DNA of 64,000 nucleotides, from the NCBI RefSeq assembly GCF_002575655.3, contig NC_053039.3:219747622-219811621 (forward strand), read 5' to 3'. Position 1 is the stretch's first letter. Each line of letters opens with the position of its first letter. This DNA comes from Aegilops tauschii subsp. strangulata (lineage: Eukaryota > Streptophyta > Magnoliopsida > Poales > Poaceae). Position numbers and translations under genes: made by a program. Below, piece by piece: positions 1-13,163 of the stretch. The notes beneath the pieces are model-generated. The model was not told where the DNA came from. It saw nothing but the letters and a program-made list of their open reading frames with translations, and did not search any database.

Positions 1-258
1 TGCATGTTTTGAATCCATCGGTCTGTCTCCAATTGACTTATCGGTCCAGAAAATATGAGTTCATCTCCATTCATCCTCTATTGGGTCCATGGGTTTTGGG
101 GTGAGATGAGAGAGATAGAGAGGGATACACACAATACAAAAAATAGTTTTGAAAAGACAGATTTTACTTTGTGGCTGTCGGAAAAACATCAAACAAATGA
201 CAACTCACAAACATCGCATCTAACGTAGGTATATAACAGGGGTTTGGTCTTCTAAAGG

Positions 259-934
259 TCAATAAATCTTCAAGGTCGCCAAACTCTTCAAGTCTTGTTC
301 ATGTCTCGATGGCTTATTTCGATCGTGCTTGTCCTTCTCAAGTTCTTTTGCCAGATCATCTCTGTTGACGCGAAGTCTCTCGTGATGTCCTTCAATATTT
401 CTGGAGTTGCGTTCCAAACTTCTGGGTTTCAACACCCTTGGCATGAGCCATGGTACTAATTTCCTTCAGTTCCTGACGAATCTCCGGTATTTCGAGGTTT
501 TGCTCCTCCCGATTGGCTACTTTCAGCTTCTGGGTCCTGTGTTCTTCACAAAATGCTTCCTTGTCAAATATAGCTTCCTGCAGGTCCATCTTAAACTTCT
601 TGATGTAATACTCCAGATCCCGGTGATACACCAGCTAAGGTTAAAGCTTCATCTTTTGCTGATGGGTGCTCCATTAGCCCTTTTGTCATCCAATCCTTCC
701 GAAGAAATGCATGCTTATCTCAGTACGGTGACAATAGCATAAGCGGGCGATAACATCATGGATAGTCGTGTTTATGCCCATGTCATTGCCATGAGATATC
801 ATTCCATAGTTGATATCTCCTGCCTTAGGGTTTTCTTGACCAAAACTTCGAGTTTTTACGCTCCATGTTCCGATCTTTGTTCGACACACCTTGATCTCGG
901 GTATTGGCAGCTTCAATAGTCTAATAAGTTCCAT
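259..934 (-). pseudogene. Fragmented N-terminal protein of the gypsy element
   Basis: Minus-strand reading pieces at 686-934, 392-631 and 259-444 read in order as one protein broken by frameshifts. The middle and last pieces are highly charged and rich in E, K, Q and R with heptad-like spacing (LKEISTMAHAKGVETQKF), so a coiled coil is likely. The position just inside the 5' LTR suggests a gag-region product. I do not see a zinc knuckle or protease within the window. Function beyond this is inference. Confidence 0.5.
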
Positions 935-1284
935 AAGGGTAGCCTCCCTAGGTCATACCAATCTGGAAATTCTACAGAGCCTTCAAATTATCCTAGTCTT
1001 CAGAGTCTTCAACCGTTGTAGTTCCATTACTATAATGCTCGGTAAAATCCTCTTCATTCCAAAGTGGTCTTAGCTATCTGATATCTTGTCCTTCTTGGAG
1101 TGGTCTCATCAGCTGAATCTCCGTGTGGTCAAAAGGGGAAAGGGTATAGTCTATCTAAAAGGGAATATTTGATAAAGCTCAGAAAAGAGGAGAGGTAAAA
1201 GATCTTTTTGAAAATGAAGTTGTAGAGAAAATCTTTCATATGGGCTTGCCAGTTCCTAGGGGTCACGTCCTATAGTCAACATGT

Positions 1285-1296
1285 GCTCTGATACCA
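1285..1296 (-). other. Primer-binding site (tRNA-iMet type)
   Basis: On the minus strand the 12-mer TGGTATCAGAGC follows the LTR end after a 3-nt gap. This is the classic plant retrotransposon site complementary to the 3' end of initiator methionine tRNA. It fixes the element's orientation (minus) and shows that the LTR to its right is the 5' LTR. Confidence 0.9.
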
Positions 1297-1299
1297 TCT

Positions 1300-4200
1300 T
1301 GTAGCGACCCGACCCGAATGGGTCAAGTCTCTGTGCTTAAGTGTCATCGCTGGATCGGTATGCTGACACACACAGTACTCGAGGATTTATAACAGAGTGC
1401 AATCACATGTAAAAGTAACGTAAATACTATTACCTCGATCCATATAGCGGAAGTAACAACAAGGTTGTGGAGTTCCCAACAACACCAGCAGAAAAGTTGA
1501 GTGTAGACATCGTAACCCTAACGTATCACTTACTCGTCGTAAGTTTCCTGCAACATGAGACATTGCAGCCATGTAGGTCAGTACATTGAATGTACTGGCA
1601 AATTAACACCATAGAGCAATGATTAATAATAGCTATCACTACATGCATATGTGGCTGGTGGAGGCCCTAAGTTTAATTTTGCATAAAGCCAATTTTTCCC
1701 TACAACAAAGGAATAAATTTTATTTACTACTAAGTTAAATTACCCATATTGAGAAGGTAATCCCAAGTCAATCCCAAAATCACCACATCATTAATAACCC
1801 AAAAATTTTATTAAATAGAGTGATGAGATCAACCAATAATTCAAATACCAGATACTCAAAGATGTCCATAATCGGGGACACGGCTAATCATGATTAGTTT
1901 GTACACTCTGCAGAGGTTTGCGCACTTCTCCCCACAAGACTAGATCTCCTCCGTTGAATTTCTCGCACTGCATGATGTTTGAGAAACGGATGATCGAGAC
2001 ATAGTCTTTCTAAAGAGGCCCCATTAACCGATAGATAGGCCGGTAGACCTACAATCCCCTACATCTGCTAGCCTATCATGGAAAGGTTTCCCACAACTTA
2101 CTCAACTATGCCAAAGCCCATAATGGCTTGTGTCTGCACATGGAAGTTTCTAGCATGAATAGTCTTATGATCCCTTTGAGCCTGGGTGGCATTCCATAGG
2201 ATGATCACACGGGCACCCCGGGATCTCCCTAGACAACACTGGATTTCCCAGGTGCCCGGGCAAGCCACTGGTATATCCCCAGGGTGCCCCAACAAATCCA
2301 CCCAGATGTGTATTAAAGTAGCCACCTTAAGTTTCCCTTAGTTATTATCATTCACAGCTTGCATGATTCTCACATACCAATCCCCGTCTACGAGCATGGC
2401 TAAGCAATATGAGCATAACATAAATTCCCGGGGTGAATCAAAAGGTAATAGGTTCCTCCCTCATCAACTACATAGCAATACCCACATATTCCCAAATCCT
2501 ACTCATGCAATCTTTGAGGGTGAAACTAATGCAAGTAAAACTGGGTATGAAAAATATGATCAAAGTGTGAACTTGCCTTGTACTGTTGATGAAGATGATT
2601 CGAACTCATAACTCCTGACAGTTCTACTCGTTACACTCCGTTCAATCTATCTTGAGCAAGCAATTGCATACATAAGCACTCAAGCATAAAATTCGAAGAA
2701 AAGATCTCGAAAAACTTCGAAAACATGCAAGTAACTCTTGGAAATAGAAAACAGTTTCTAACAGTACCAAAATTAGGTGGATTTGGTCTTTTCAGAAAGT
2801 TTAGGTCAAGAGCTTCAATTAGCAAAAAGAATCAATTAAATCGGAGTTATAAAACTCAAGTTATGATCAAAAGAAGTTTGAATTCAAATCTGTTTGAAAC
2901 CAAATTTTAAACTTTCAAAAACATGTTTAAGTTGTTTTACTGGATGGAGGGGATCATAATGAAGAAGTTAGCGTTGGTTTCGTTGGATTTGGATAAACGG
3001 TGTAAAAGTTGTGAAGGTTTGAAGATCAGGGGCTAAACTGAAAATAAACTAATTGCATCTAGGTCCCTAGAAAAAACTAAAATATAAAGAAAGACCTAAC
3101 GAGCGAACGTTCGCTACAGAACCAAAACCGACGAAAACCGTTCGCTAAAGAAGCTAATCTAATGAACGTTCGCTAAACAAAAGATAACGTTTCGTAAAAA
3201 AACAAAAGGATCTAATCCTAGCCATTGATCTAAGATCGGACGGACGAGGGCAGCGGCGGCTTACCGCGGCGACGGGCAGCGTCGGCGGCGAGCACAAACG
3301 GCGGCGGTGGCATCGAGCAGGCGGCGGCTCCAGTCGTCTGCGGCAACGGCGGAGCAGCCAGGGAGGCGCGGCGCGGCGAGGCGAAGGCGACGGCAGCGTC
3401 GGCGTTGGGCGAGGGAGGCGGAACGGAGCGCGGCGGAGGCGGGAGCTCCGGTGAGGGCGGCGGTTGCGGCGGAGGAGGAGGAGAGAGGAGAGAGCCGGGG
3501 GTGCGGCTTTATAGGAGGAAGGCGGCGTCGGCTTGCGTGGTGGAGGGGTAAGGGGAGGCCGACTCGGCCACGGCGAGCGGCCGGCCCAGTTGGTGGAAAG
3601 TTTTTTTTTAAATTCAGACGAAAATAAATTTAAATATCAAAATAATAAAACTTATATATAGCATATTATATATCAAAATTTCCAGAAAAAGATTCTCTAT
3701 AAGATGAACATTTTTCTAACGTCAAATAAAATCCATAAAATTTTAAATAAAACAAAGAGTGCTACTGATTTATTTAAAAACCAAATAAAATACTTTCAAA
3801 ATATCAAAAATGACTTCAAACTCATTTTTCTCCAATTTTCTACTGTAGGGAATCGTTTTACCCTATTTTCCATATATTTTATTTTTGGATAAAAATAATT
3901 TGAATAAAAACCAAATAACTTCCAATAGAAAATAATTTCAAAGGGACTTTAAATTTGATTCTTTTAAACTTCCAACTCATATTTCATATGTTTTGAACAA
4001 GTCATTTTATCTTCTCTCATGAAAATCATTGAGTTGGTTAAAGTTTCTGAATTTGAAATATTCCCAAATGGAATTCAAATCTTTTCAAAACCCTTTTCAT
4101 TTATTTAAATAGAAGAAGTCATGTCATCTTCTCTCTATAGTTTATGATGAAATGAATTTGAATTCAAGGAGACCACAAATGAAAAACGAAAGTTTGGGAA

Positions 4201-4344
4201 AGTCCTTTTATTCCCTCTCATTTAACTTTCAAAGGTTTCAAATTTCACTCAATTTCACACAAGCAACCAGACCACAATCAAACAATCAATCAAGACTATT
4301 TATTTAATATAACATTCAAAAATTTAGAATTTTGGGATGTTACA
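1300..4344 (-). repeat. 5' LTR (about 3.05 kb) of the gypsy element
   Basis: The long LTR runs from TGTAACATCC (4344) to GCTACA (1300) on the minus strand. It holds an AT-rich stretch (about 3600-4340) and a sharply GC-rich CpG-dense block at about 3240-3600, which is likely the transcription-start or leader region. The open frames in the GC block look like by-products of base composition. About 1740-3100 shows no recognisable coding sequence. Confidence 0.8.
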
Positions 4345-5829
4345 GGACGTCTCCTCCTTCTTCATCCAGCAAGGGGAGAGGATAAGTTGAGGGAGAACTC
4401 CGGCAGCACGATGGCGTGGTGGTGGAGCTTGCGGTTCTCCTGCAGGGCTTCGCCAAGCATTACAAAGGAGGAGGAGGTGTTGGAGGAGGGAGGGGCTGCG
4501 CCAGGGGAAGGGGTACTGCAGCCCTCCCACCCCCCACTATTTATAGGGGAAGGGGAGAGGGGGTCGGCCCCCCTAGATCCATCTAGATGGGGGGTGGCGG
4601 CCAGGAGGGGGAAACTTGCCCCCCAAGCAGGTGGGAGGCGCCCCCTCCCCCTAGGGTTTCCAAACCTAGGCGCCTTGGGCCCTTGGGGGGGGCACACCAG
4701 CCCGCTAGGGGGCTGGTTCCCACCCATATTCAGACCACTAAGTCCTCCGGGTTAGGTGGCCCCACCCGGTGGACCCCCGGACACCTTTCGGTGGTCCCGG
4801 TACAATATCGATAACCCCCGAAACCATTCCAGCGAGTGAAACTGGACTTCCCATATATAAATATTCACCTCCGGACTATTCCGGAACTCCTCGTGACGTT
4901 CGGGATCTCATCCGGGACTCCGAACAACCTTTAGTAACCACATACAATTTCCCATAACAACTCTAGCGTCACCGAACCTTAAGTGTGTAGACCCTACGGG
5001 TTCGGGAACCATGCAGACATGAACGAGACATCTCTCCGGCTAATAACCAACAGCAGGATCTGGATACCCATGTTGTCTCCCACATGTTCCACGATGATCT
5101 CATCGGATGAACCACGATGTCGGGGATTCATTCAATCCCGTATATAATCCCCTTTGTCCATCGGTATGTTACCTGCCCGAGATTCGATCGTCGGTATCCC
5201 CATACCTTGTTCAATCTCGTTACCGGCAAGTCTCTTTACTTGTTTGGTAACACATGATCCCGTGGCTAACTCCTTAGTCACATTGAGCTCATTATGATGA
5301 TGCATTACCGAGTGGGCCCAGAGATACCTCTCCGTCATACGGAGTGACAAATCCTAGTCTCGATTCGTGCAACCCAACACACACTTTCGGAGATACCTGT
5401 AGTGCACCTTTAGAGCCACCCAATTACGTTGTGACGTTTGATACACCCAAAGCACTCCTACGGTATTCGGGAGTTGCACAATCTCATGGTCTGAGGAAAT
5501 GATACTTGACATTAGGAAAGCTCTAGCAAACGAACTACACGATCTTGATCTATGCTTAGGATTGGGTCTTGTCCATCACATCATTCTCCTAATGATATGA
5601 TCTCGTTATCAACAACATCCAATGTCCATGGTCAGGAAACCATAACCATCTATTGATTAACGAGCTAGTCAACTAGAGGCTTACAAGGGACATGTTGTGG
5701 TCTATGTATTCACACATGTATTACGGTTTTCGGTTAATACAATTATAGCATGAACAATAGACAATTATCATGAACAAAGAAATATAATAATAACCATTTT
5801 ATTATTGCCTCTAGGGCATATTTCCAACA
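4345..5829 (-). repeat. 3' LTR of Angela-type copia, interrupted at its end
   Basis: Minus-strand LTR starting TGTTGGAAATATG at 5829. It matches 11207-11628 plus 17335-18392 along its length. It stops abruptly at 4345 where the gypsy LTR begins. The missing terminal part corresponds to 10966-11206 of the other LTR and is expected on the far side of the gypsy insertion, beyond the left edge. Confidence 0.9.
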
Positions 5830-5845
5830 GTCTCCCACTTCCACT
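5830..5845 (-). other. Polypurine tract of Angela element
   Basis: The minus strand reads AGTGGAAGTGGGAGAC immediately before the 3' LTR start, a purine-rich stretch in the place where plus-strand priming occurs. Confidence 0.75.
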
Positions 5846-5851
5846 AGAGTC

Positions 5852-6035
5852 AATAATCTTGTTCACATCGCCATGTGATTAACACTCTTAGTTCACATCG
5901 CCATGTGACTAACACCCAAAGAGTTTAGTAGAGTCAATAATCTAGTTCACATCGCCATGTGATTAACACCCAAGAGTTTACTAGAGTCAATAATCTAGTT
6001 CACATCACCATGTGATTAACACTCAATGAGTTCTA
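5852..6035 (-). repeat. Tandem repeat in 3' untranslated part of Angela
   Basis: Three to four imperfect copies of a unit of about 50-60 bp containing TTCACATCGCCATGTGATTA and TAGAGTCAATAATCT. They lie between the RNase H region and the polypurine tract. The core CACATCGCCATGTG is itself a near palindrome. Confidence 0.75.
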
Positions 6036-9000
6036 GGGTTTGATCATGTTATGCTTACGAGAGAGGTTTTAGTCAATGGGTCTGCAACATTCAGATCCGT
6101 GTGTTCTTCGCAAATCTCTATTTCATATTGTAGATGTTGCAACTATTCTCCACTTGGAGCTATTCCAAATGGTTGCTCCACTATACGTATCCGGTTTGCT
6201 ACTCAGAGTCATCCGGATAGGTGTTAAAGCTTGCATCGACGTAACCCTTTACGCCGAACTCTTCATCACCTCCATAATAGAGAAACATTTCCTTATTCCA
6301 AAGGACAATTTTGAGCGTTGTCCAATGATCCACTCCTGGATCACTCTTATACCCCCTTGCCAGACACGTGGCAAGGCACATCGCGGTACACAGCATGGCA
6401 TATAGTATAGAGCCTATGGCTAAGGCACAGGGGACGACTTTCGTCCTTTCTCTTTCTTCTGCCATAGTCTAGCTTCAAGTATTAACTTCACACCTTACAA
6501 CTCAGGCAAGAACTCCTTCTTTGACTGATCCATCTTGAACTCCTTCAAGATCATGTCAAGGTATGTGCTCTGTAAAAGTCTCATCACGCGTCTTGATCTA
6601 TCTCTATAGATCTTGATACCCAACATGTAAGCAGTTTTACACAGGTCTTCCTTTGAAAAAACTCCATTCAAACAACCCTTTATGCTTTCCAGAAATTCTA
6701 CATCATTTCCGATCAACAATATGTCATCCACATATACTTATCAAAATGTTGTAGGGCTCCCACTCACTTTCTTGCAAATACAAGTTTCTTGCAAACTTTG
6801 TATGAACCCAAATGCTTTGGTCACCTCATCAAAGCGTATGTTCCAACTCCGAGATGCTTGCTCCAGTCCATAGAAGGATCGCTGGAGTTTGCATACCTTT
6901 TAGCATCCTTAGAATTGACAAAACCTTCTGGTTGTATCACATACAGCCTTTCCTCACGGAAACCGTCAAGGAAACTTTGTTTTGACATCCATCTGCCAGA
7001 TTTCATAAATGAAAATGCAGCAATTGCTAACATGATTCTAACAGACTTTAGCATCGCTATGATCGAGAAAGTCTCATCACAGTCAACTCCTTGAACTTGT
7101 CGGAAACTTCTTTGAGACAAGTCGAGCTTCATAAATGGTGACATTACCATCAGCGTCTGTCTTCTTCTTAAAGATCCATTTATCTTGCCGATCATCGGGC
7201 AAGTCCACCAAAGTCCATACTTTGTTCTCATACATGGATCCTATCTCGGATTTCATGGCTTCCAGCCATTTGTTGGAATCCGGGCCCACCATCGCTTCTC
7301 CATAGCTCATAGGTTCATCATTGTCCAACAACATGACCTTTAAGACATGGTTACCTATGAGAAGTTGTACACACCCTTGTCGACCTACGAGGTTCGATAG
7401 TAACTTGATCTGAAGCTCCATGATCATCATCATTAGCTTTCTCTTCAACTAAGGTAGGTGCCATTGAAACATCTTTCTGTGCTGCACTACTCTTTGGTTG
7501 AAGTAAAGGTTCAACAACCTCGTCAAGTTCTATCTTCCTCCCACTCAATTCTTTCGAGAGAAACTCTTTCTCGAGAAAGGACCTGTTCCTAGCGACAAAC
7601 ACTTTGCCCTTAGATTTGAGATAGAAGGTATACCCAATCATCTTGTTTTGGGTATTCTATGAAGACACAATTTTCCACTTTGGGTTCGAGCTTTTCTGGC
7701 CGAAGCCTATCGACATAAGCATCGTAGCCCCAAACCTTAAGAAACAACAACTTAGGTTTCTTGCCAAACCATAGTTCATACGGTGTCGTCTCCACGGACT
7801 TAGATGGTGCCCTATTTAAAGTGAATGTGGTTGTCTCTAATGCATAACCCCAAAATGATAGCGGTAGATTAGTAAGAGACATCATAGATCGCACCATATC
7901 CAATAGGATGCGATTACGACATTCAGACACACCATTACGCTATGGTGTTCCAGGTGGCGTTAACTGTGAAACGATTCCACCTTGTCTTTAGTGATTGTCA
8001 AACTCATAACTCAGATACTCTCCCCTTGATCAGATCGTAGGAACTTGATCTTCTTGTTATGATGATTCTCAACTTCACTCTGAAATTGCTTGAACTTTTC
8101 AAACGTTTCAGACTTATGCTTCATTAAGTAAATATACCCATATCTACTCAATTCATCGGTGAAGGTGAGAAAATAACGATATCCACCGCGTGCGTCAACA
8201 CTCTTCGGACTGCACACATCAGCATGTGTGATTTCCAACAAGTCACTTGCCCGTTCCATTGTTCCAGAAAACGGGGTTTTAGTCATCTTGCCTATGAGTC
8301 ATGGTTCGCATGTGTGAGGTGATTCAAAACCAAGTGACTCCAAAAGTCCATTAGCATGGAGGTTCTGCATGCGCTTTACACCAATATGACCTAACCAGTA
8401 GTGCCACAAGAAAGTGGTACTATCATTATCAACTCTACATCTTTTTGCATCAATGTTATGAACATGTGTATCACTACGACCGAGATTCAATAAACCATTC
8501 ACATTGGGTGCATGACCATAGAAGGTATTATTCATGTAAACAGAATAACCATTATTCTTTGACTTAAATGAATAACCGTGTTGCAATAAACATGATCTAA
8601 TCATGTTCATGCTCAAAGAAGACACCAATGCAAACAACATTTATCTGGGATCAACACTAATCCCGAAGGTAGAGGGAGCGTGCGATGGTGATCATATCAT
8701 CCTTGGAAACACTTCCAACACACATCGTCACCTCGCCCTTAGCTAGTCTCCATTTATTCTATAGCTTTTTTTTTCGAGTTACCAATATAAGCAACTGAAG
8801 CGGTATCTAGTACCCATGTGCTACTAGGAGTACTAGTAAGGTACACATCAATAACACATATACCAAATATACTTTTGTTGAAGTTGCCAACCGTCTTATC
8901 TACCAAGTATTTGAGGCACTTTCGCTACCAATGACCGTTCCCCTAGTAGAAGCACTTCGTCTCGGGTTTGGGTTCTTGGGTTTCTTCACTGGAGCGGCAA

Positions 9001-9460
9001 CTGGCTTGCCATTAATGAAGTTTCCCATCTTGCCCTTGCCCTTCTTTGAAACCAGTGGTCTTGTTAACCATCAACACTTGGTGCTCCTTCTTGATTTCTA
9101 CCTTTACGTCCTTAAGCACGACGAACAGCTCCGGGATCATCTTCCCTTGCATGTTATAGTTCATCACGAAACTCTAGTAGCTTGGTGATAGTGACTCGAG
9201 AACTTTGTCAATCACTCTCTTATCTGGAAGATTAACTCCCACTTGATTCAAGTGATTGAAGTACCCAGACATTCTGAGCACATGCTCACTAGCTGAGCTA
9301 TTCTCCTCCATCTTGTAGGCAAAGGTCTTGTCAGAGGTCTCAACCTCTCAACACGGGCATGAGCCTGAAATACCAATTTCAGCTCTTGGAACATATCATA
9401 TGTTCTATGGCGTTCAAACCGCTTTTGGAGCCCCGACTCTAAGCCGTAAAGCATGGCACA
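5900..9460 (-). pseudogene. Copia gag-pol polyprotein remnant (Angela type)
   Basis: Read from high to low coordinates on the minus strand. The gag core is at 9248-9454 (LQKRFERHRTYDMFQELKL). A zinc knuckle remnant lies near 8925-8980 with its second cysteine region lost. The protease active-site region near 8780-8830 reads VLDTAS where DTG/DTA is expected. GAG-pre-integrase is at 8299-8640 (HYWLGHIGVKRMQNL) and the integrase core at 7610-8286 (THADVCSPK, RSDQGE). RT is at about 6495-7448 (KWIFKKKTDADGN, DDILLIGND), then RNase H at about 6199-6465. Numerous frame changes and stops mean no full polyprotein can be made. Family assignment is firm; enzymatic activity is lost. Confidence 0.85.
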
Positions 9461-10945
9461 CTAAACTATCAGGTAGTCATCAGAACGAGTCTGCCAGATG
9501 TTCACAACATCCACAGACGACGCCAGAGGGGTTGGCACACCAAGCGGTGCATCAAGGATAGAAGCCTTCTATGTAGCAGTGAGGACAATCCTCAGACTAT
9601 GGCCCTAGTCCGCACAATTGCTTACAATATCTTTCAACTTAGTCTTTCTCTAGGAACGTATTAAAACAAGGAGCTAAAGCGCGAGCTATTAATCCACAAC
9701 ATAATTTGCAAAGACAATTTAGACTAGGTTCATGATAATTAAGTTCATCTAATCAAATTATTTAATGAACTCCCACTCAGATAGACATCCCTCTAGTCAT
9801 CTAAGTGATACATGATCCGAATCACCTAGGCCGTGTCCGATCATCACGTGAGACAGACTAGTCATCAACGGTGAACATCTCCATGTTGATCGCATCTACT
9901 ATACGACTCATGTTCGACCTTTCGGTCTCTTGTGTTCCGAGGCCATGTCTGTACATGCTAGGCTCGTCAAGTCAACCTAAGTGTTTCGCATGTGTAAATC
10001 TGGCTTACATCCGTTGTATGCGAACGTTAGAATCTATCACACCCGATCATCACGTGGTACTTCGAAACAATGAACCTTCGCAACGGTGCATAGTTAGGGG
10101 GAACACATCTCTTGAAATTTTAGTGAGGGATCATCTTATTTATTCTACCGTCGTTCTAAGCAAATAAGATGTAAACATGACAAACATCACATGCAAATCA
10201 TAAAGTGACATGATATGGCCAATATCATCTTGCGCCTTTGATCTCCATCTTCCAGGCGCGGCATGATCACCTTCATCACTGGCATGACACCATGATCTCC
10301 ATCATCATGTCTTCATGAAGTTGTCTCGCCAACTATTACTTCTACTACTATGGCTAACGGTTAGCAATAAAGTAAAGTACTTACATGGCGTTTTCATTGG
10401 CACGCAGGTCATACAATAAATTAAGACAACTCCTATGGCTCCTGCTGATTGTCATACTCATCGACATGCAAGTCGTGATTCCTATTACAAGAACATGATC
10501 AATCTCATACATCACATATATCATTCATCACATCCTTTTGGCCATATCACATCACCTAGCATACCCGGCAAAAACAAGTTAGAAGTCCTCTAATTGTTGT
10601 TGCATGTTTTACGTAGCTGCTATGGGTTTCTAGCAAGAACGTTTCTTACCTACGCAAAAGCCACAACGGTGATATGGCAATTGCTATTTACCCTTCATAA
10701 GGACCCTCTTCATCGAATCCAATCCAACTAAAGTGGTAGAGACAGACACCCGCTAGCCACCTTATGCATCAAGTGCATGTCAGTCGGTGGAACCTGTCTC
10801 ACGTAAGTGTATGTGTAAGGTCAGTCCGGGCCGCTTCATCCCACAATGCCGCCGAATTAAGATAAGACTAGTAACGGTAAGCAAATTGAACAAATCATTG
10901 CCCACAACTACCTTGTGTTCTACTCGTGCATAGAATCTACGCATA
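9461..10945 (-). other. 5' leader and start of gag region of Angela element
   Basis: This 1.5-kb stretch between the primer-binding site and the recognisable gag core holds no long open frame. It corresponds to the copia leader and the degraded gag N-terminus. I see no separate gene in it. Confidence 0.6.
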
Positions 10946-10965
10946 GACGTGGCTCATGATGCCAC
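10946..10965 (-). other. Primer-binding site of Angela element (decayed)
   Basis: Directly inside the 5' LTR the minus strand reads GTGGCATCATGAGCCACG. This is a degraded form of the usual TGGTATCAGAGCCA site for initiator methionine tRNA. Confidence 0.7.
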
Positions 10966-11628
10966 TGTTGGGAAACATAGTAATAATTCAAAAAAATTCC
11001 TACATGTCACCAAGATCAATCTAGGAGATACTAGCAACGAGAGAGAGGGAGTGCATCTTCATACCCTTGAAGATCGCTAAGCGGAAGCATTACAAGTACG
11101 CGGTTGATGGAGTCATACTCATGGCGATTCAAATCGTGGAAGATCCGATCCAAGCGCCGAACGGACGGCGCCTCCGTGTTCAACACACGTATAGCCTGGG
11201 GACATCTCCTCCTTCTTGATCCAGCAAGGGGAGAGGAGAAGTTGAGGGAGAACTCCGGCAGCACGACGGCGTGGTGGTGGAGCTTGCGGTTCTCCTGTAG
11301 GGCTTCGCCAAGCACTACGGAGAAGGAGGAGGTGTTGGGGGAGGGAGGGACTGAGCGAGGGGAAGGGGTACTACAGCCCTCCCACTCCCCCACTATTTAT
11401 AGGGGAAGGGGAGAGGGGCTCGGCCCCCCTAGATCCATCTAGATGGGGGGCGGCCAGGAGGGGGAAACTTGCCCCCCAAGCAGGTGGGAGGCGCCCCCGT
11501 CCCCCTAGGGTTTCCAACCTTAGGCGCCTTGGGCTCTTGGGGGGCACACCAGCCCACTAGGGGGCTGGTTCCCACCCTTATTCAGCCCACTAAGTCCTCC
11601 GGGTCAGGTGGCCCCACCCGGTGGACCC
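10966..11628 (-). repeat. 5' LTR of Angela, inner segment
   Basis: The segment runs from the LTR terminus (TTTCCCAACA on the minus strand at 10966) to the point where the Athila-like element is inserted. It ends with GACCC (11624-11628), one copy of the target duplication. Together with 17335-18392 it gives an LTR of about 1.7 kb. Confidence 0.9.
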
Positions 11629-13163
11629 TGATAACCCACAAGTATAGGGGATCAATTGTAGCCTCTTTTGATAAGTAAGAGTGTCGAACCCAACGAGGAG
11701 CTAAAGGTAGAACAAATATTCCCTCAAGTTCTATCGACCACCGATACAACTCTACGCACGCATAACGTTCGCTTTACCTAGAACAAGTATGAAACTAGAA
11801 GTACTTTGTAGGTGTTGTTGGATAGGTTTGCAAGATAATAAAGAGCACATAAATAAAAAGTAGGGGCTGTTTAGATAAAGACACAACTAAGTTAGGTTTA
11901 GTAGAGAGCTTTTTGTCACAAGAAAGTTATTCGTCCGTAGGCAATCGATAACTAGACCGGTAATCATTATTGCAATTTTATTTGAGGGAGAGGCATAAGC
12001 TAACATACTTTCTCTTCTTGGATCATATGCACTTATGATTGGAACTCTAGCAAGCATCCGCAACTACTAAAGATCATTAAGGTAAAACCCAACCATAGCA
12101 TTATTAAAGCATCAAGTCCTCTTTACTCCCATACACAAACAACCTACTTACTCGGGTCTGTGCTTCTCTCACTCACGCCACCCACCATAAGCAAATCATG
12201 AACATATTGCAAACCCTACAGCGGGAATCCCTCACGCTTGCACGACACGGAGGGCACCATAGGACAGCACCAATAATAAAACATGCAACTCAAACCAATC
12301 ACGATCATCAATTAACCCATAGGACAAAACGGATCTACTCAAACATCATAGGATAGCCATACATCATTGGGAAATAATATACAGCGTTGAGCACCATGTT
12401 TAAGTAGAGATTACAACGGGTAAAAGAGGGGTTACACCGCTGCATAGAGGGGGGAAGAGTTGGTGATGACGGCGGTGAAGTTGTTGGTGTAGATCATTGT
12501 CGCGATGATGGCCCCCGCGGCGTTCCGGCGCCACCGGGAGAGAGGGGGAGAGAGGCCCCCTTCTTCTTCTTCTTCTTCCTTGACCTTCCCCCCTAGATGG
12601 GAGAAGGGTTTCCCCTCTGGTCCTTGGCTTCCATGGCGACGGAGGGGCGGGAGCCCCTCCGAGATTGGATCTCTCTCTCTCTGTTTCCTTCTGTTTCTGC
12701 GCTCCCTGATTCTGCCCTTTCACCATTTCTTAAATTCCCAGAGATCCGTAACTCCGATTGGGCTGAAATTTTAACACGATTTTTATCCGAATATTGGCTT
12801 TCTTGCGGCGAAAGAAGGGCACCAACCGCCTTACGAAGTGGCCACGAGGGCCCAGGGCGCGTCCTACCCCCTAGGGCGCGCCCCTCACCCTCGTGGGCCC
12901 CTCGGGCATCGTCTCGCGTTGATTGCACTTCCCAAAATTCACATATATTCCAAAAAAATCCCATAAGTTTGTATCCCATTTGGACTCCGTTTGATATGGA
13001 TTTTCTGTGAAACAAAAAACATGCAACAAACAGGAACCGACACTGGGCACTGGATCAATATGTTAGTCCCAAAAATAGTATAAAAAGTTGCCAAAAGTAT
13101 GTAAAAGTTGTAGAATATTGGCATGGAACAATAAAAAATTATAGATACGACGGAGACGTATCA
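11629..13163 (-). repeat. 3' LTR of nested Athila-like element
   Basis: A 1535-bp LTR reading TGATACGTCTCC ... GGGTTATCA on the minus strand. It contains a GC-rich block (about 12480-12910) with a (TCT)n and a (TC)n tract. It retains about 167 bp (roughly 12300-12466) that the partner LTR has lost. Confidence 0.88.

Larger units (their letters stand above)
1..4344 (-). mobile_element. Ty3/gypsy retrotransposon, Tekay/Del-like, 5' part
   Basis: This is the 5' portion of a minus-strand LTR retrotransposon that continues past the left edge. Its complete 5' LTR lies at 1300-4344, followed by a tRNA-iMet primer-binding site and the start of the internal domain (1-1284). The LTR begins TGTAACATCCC and ends ..CGCTACA on the minus strand. 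The upper edge cuts directly into the Angela LTR, whose matching position in the other LTR reads GGGGACATCTCC, so GGACG at 4345-4349 is the expected target duplication. The 3-kb LTR, the iMet primer site and the internal reading frames fit the Tekay lineage, but the family name cannot be fixed from sequence reading alone. Confidence 0.8.

Noticed and set aside
3307..3627. 106-residue Arg/Ala-rich plus-strand frame
   Set aside because: Antisense to the gypsy LTR within its GC-rich block; no protein features.
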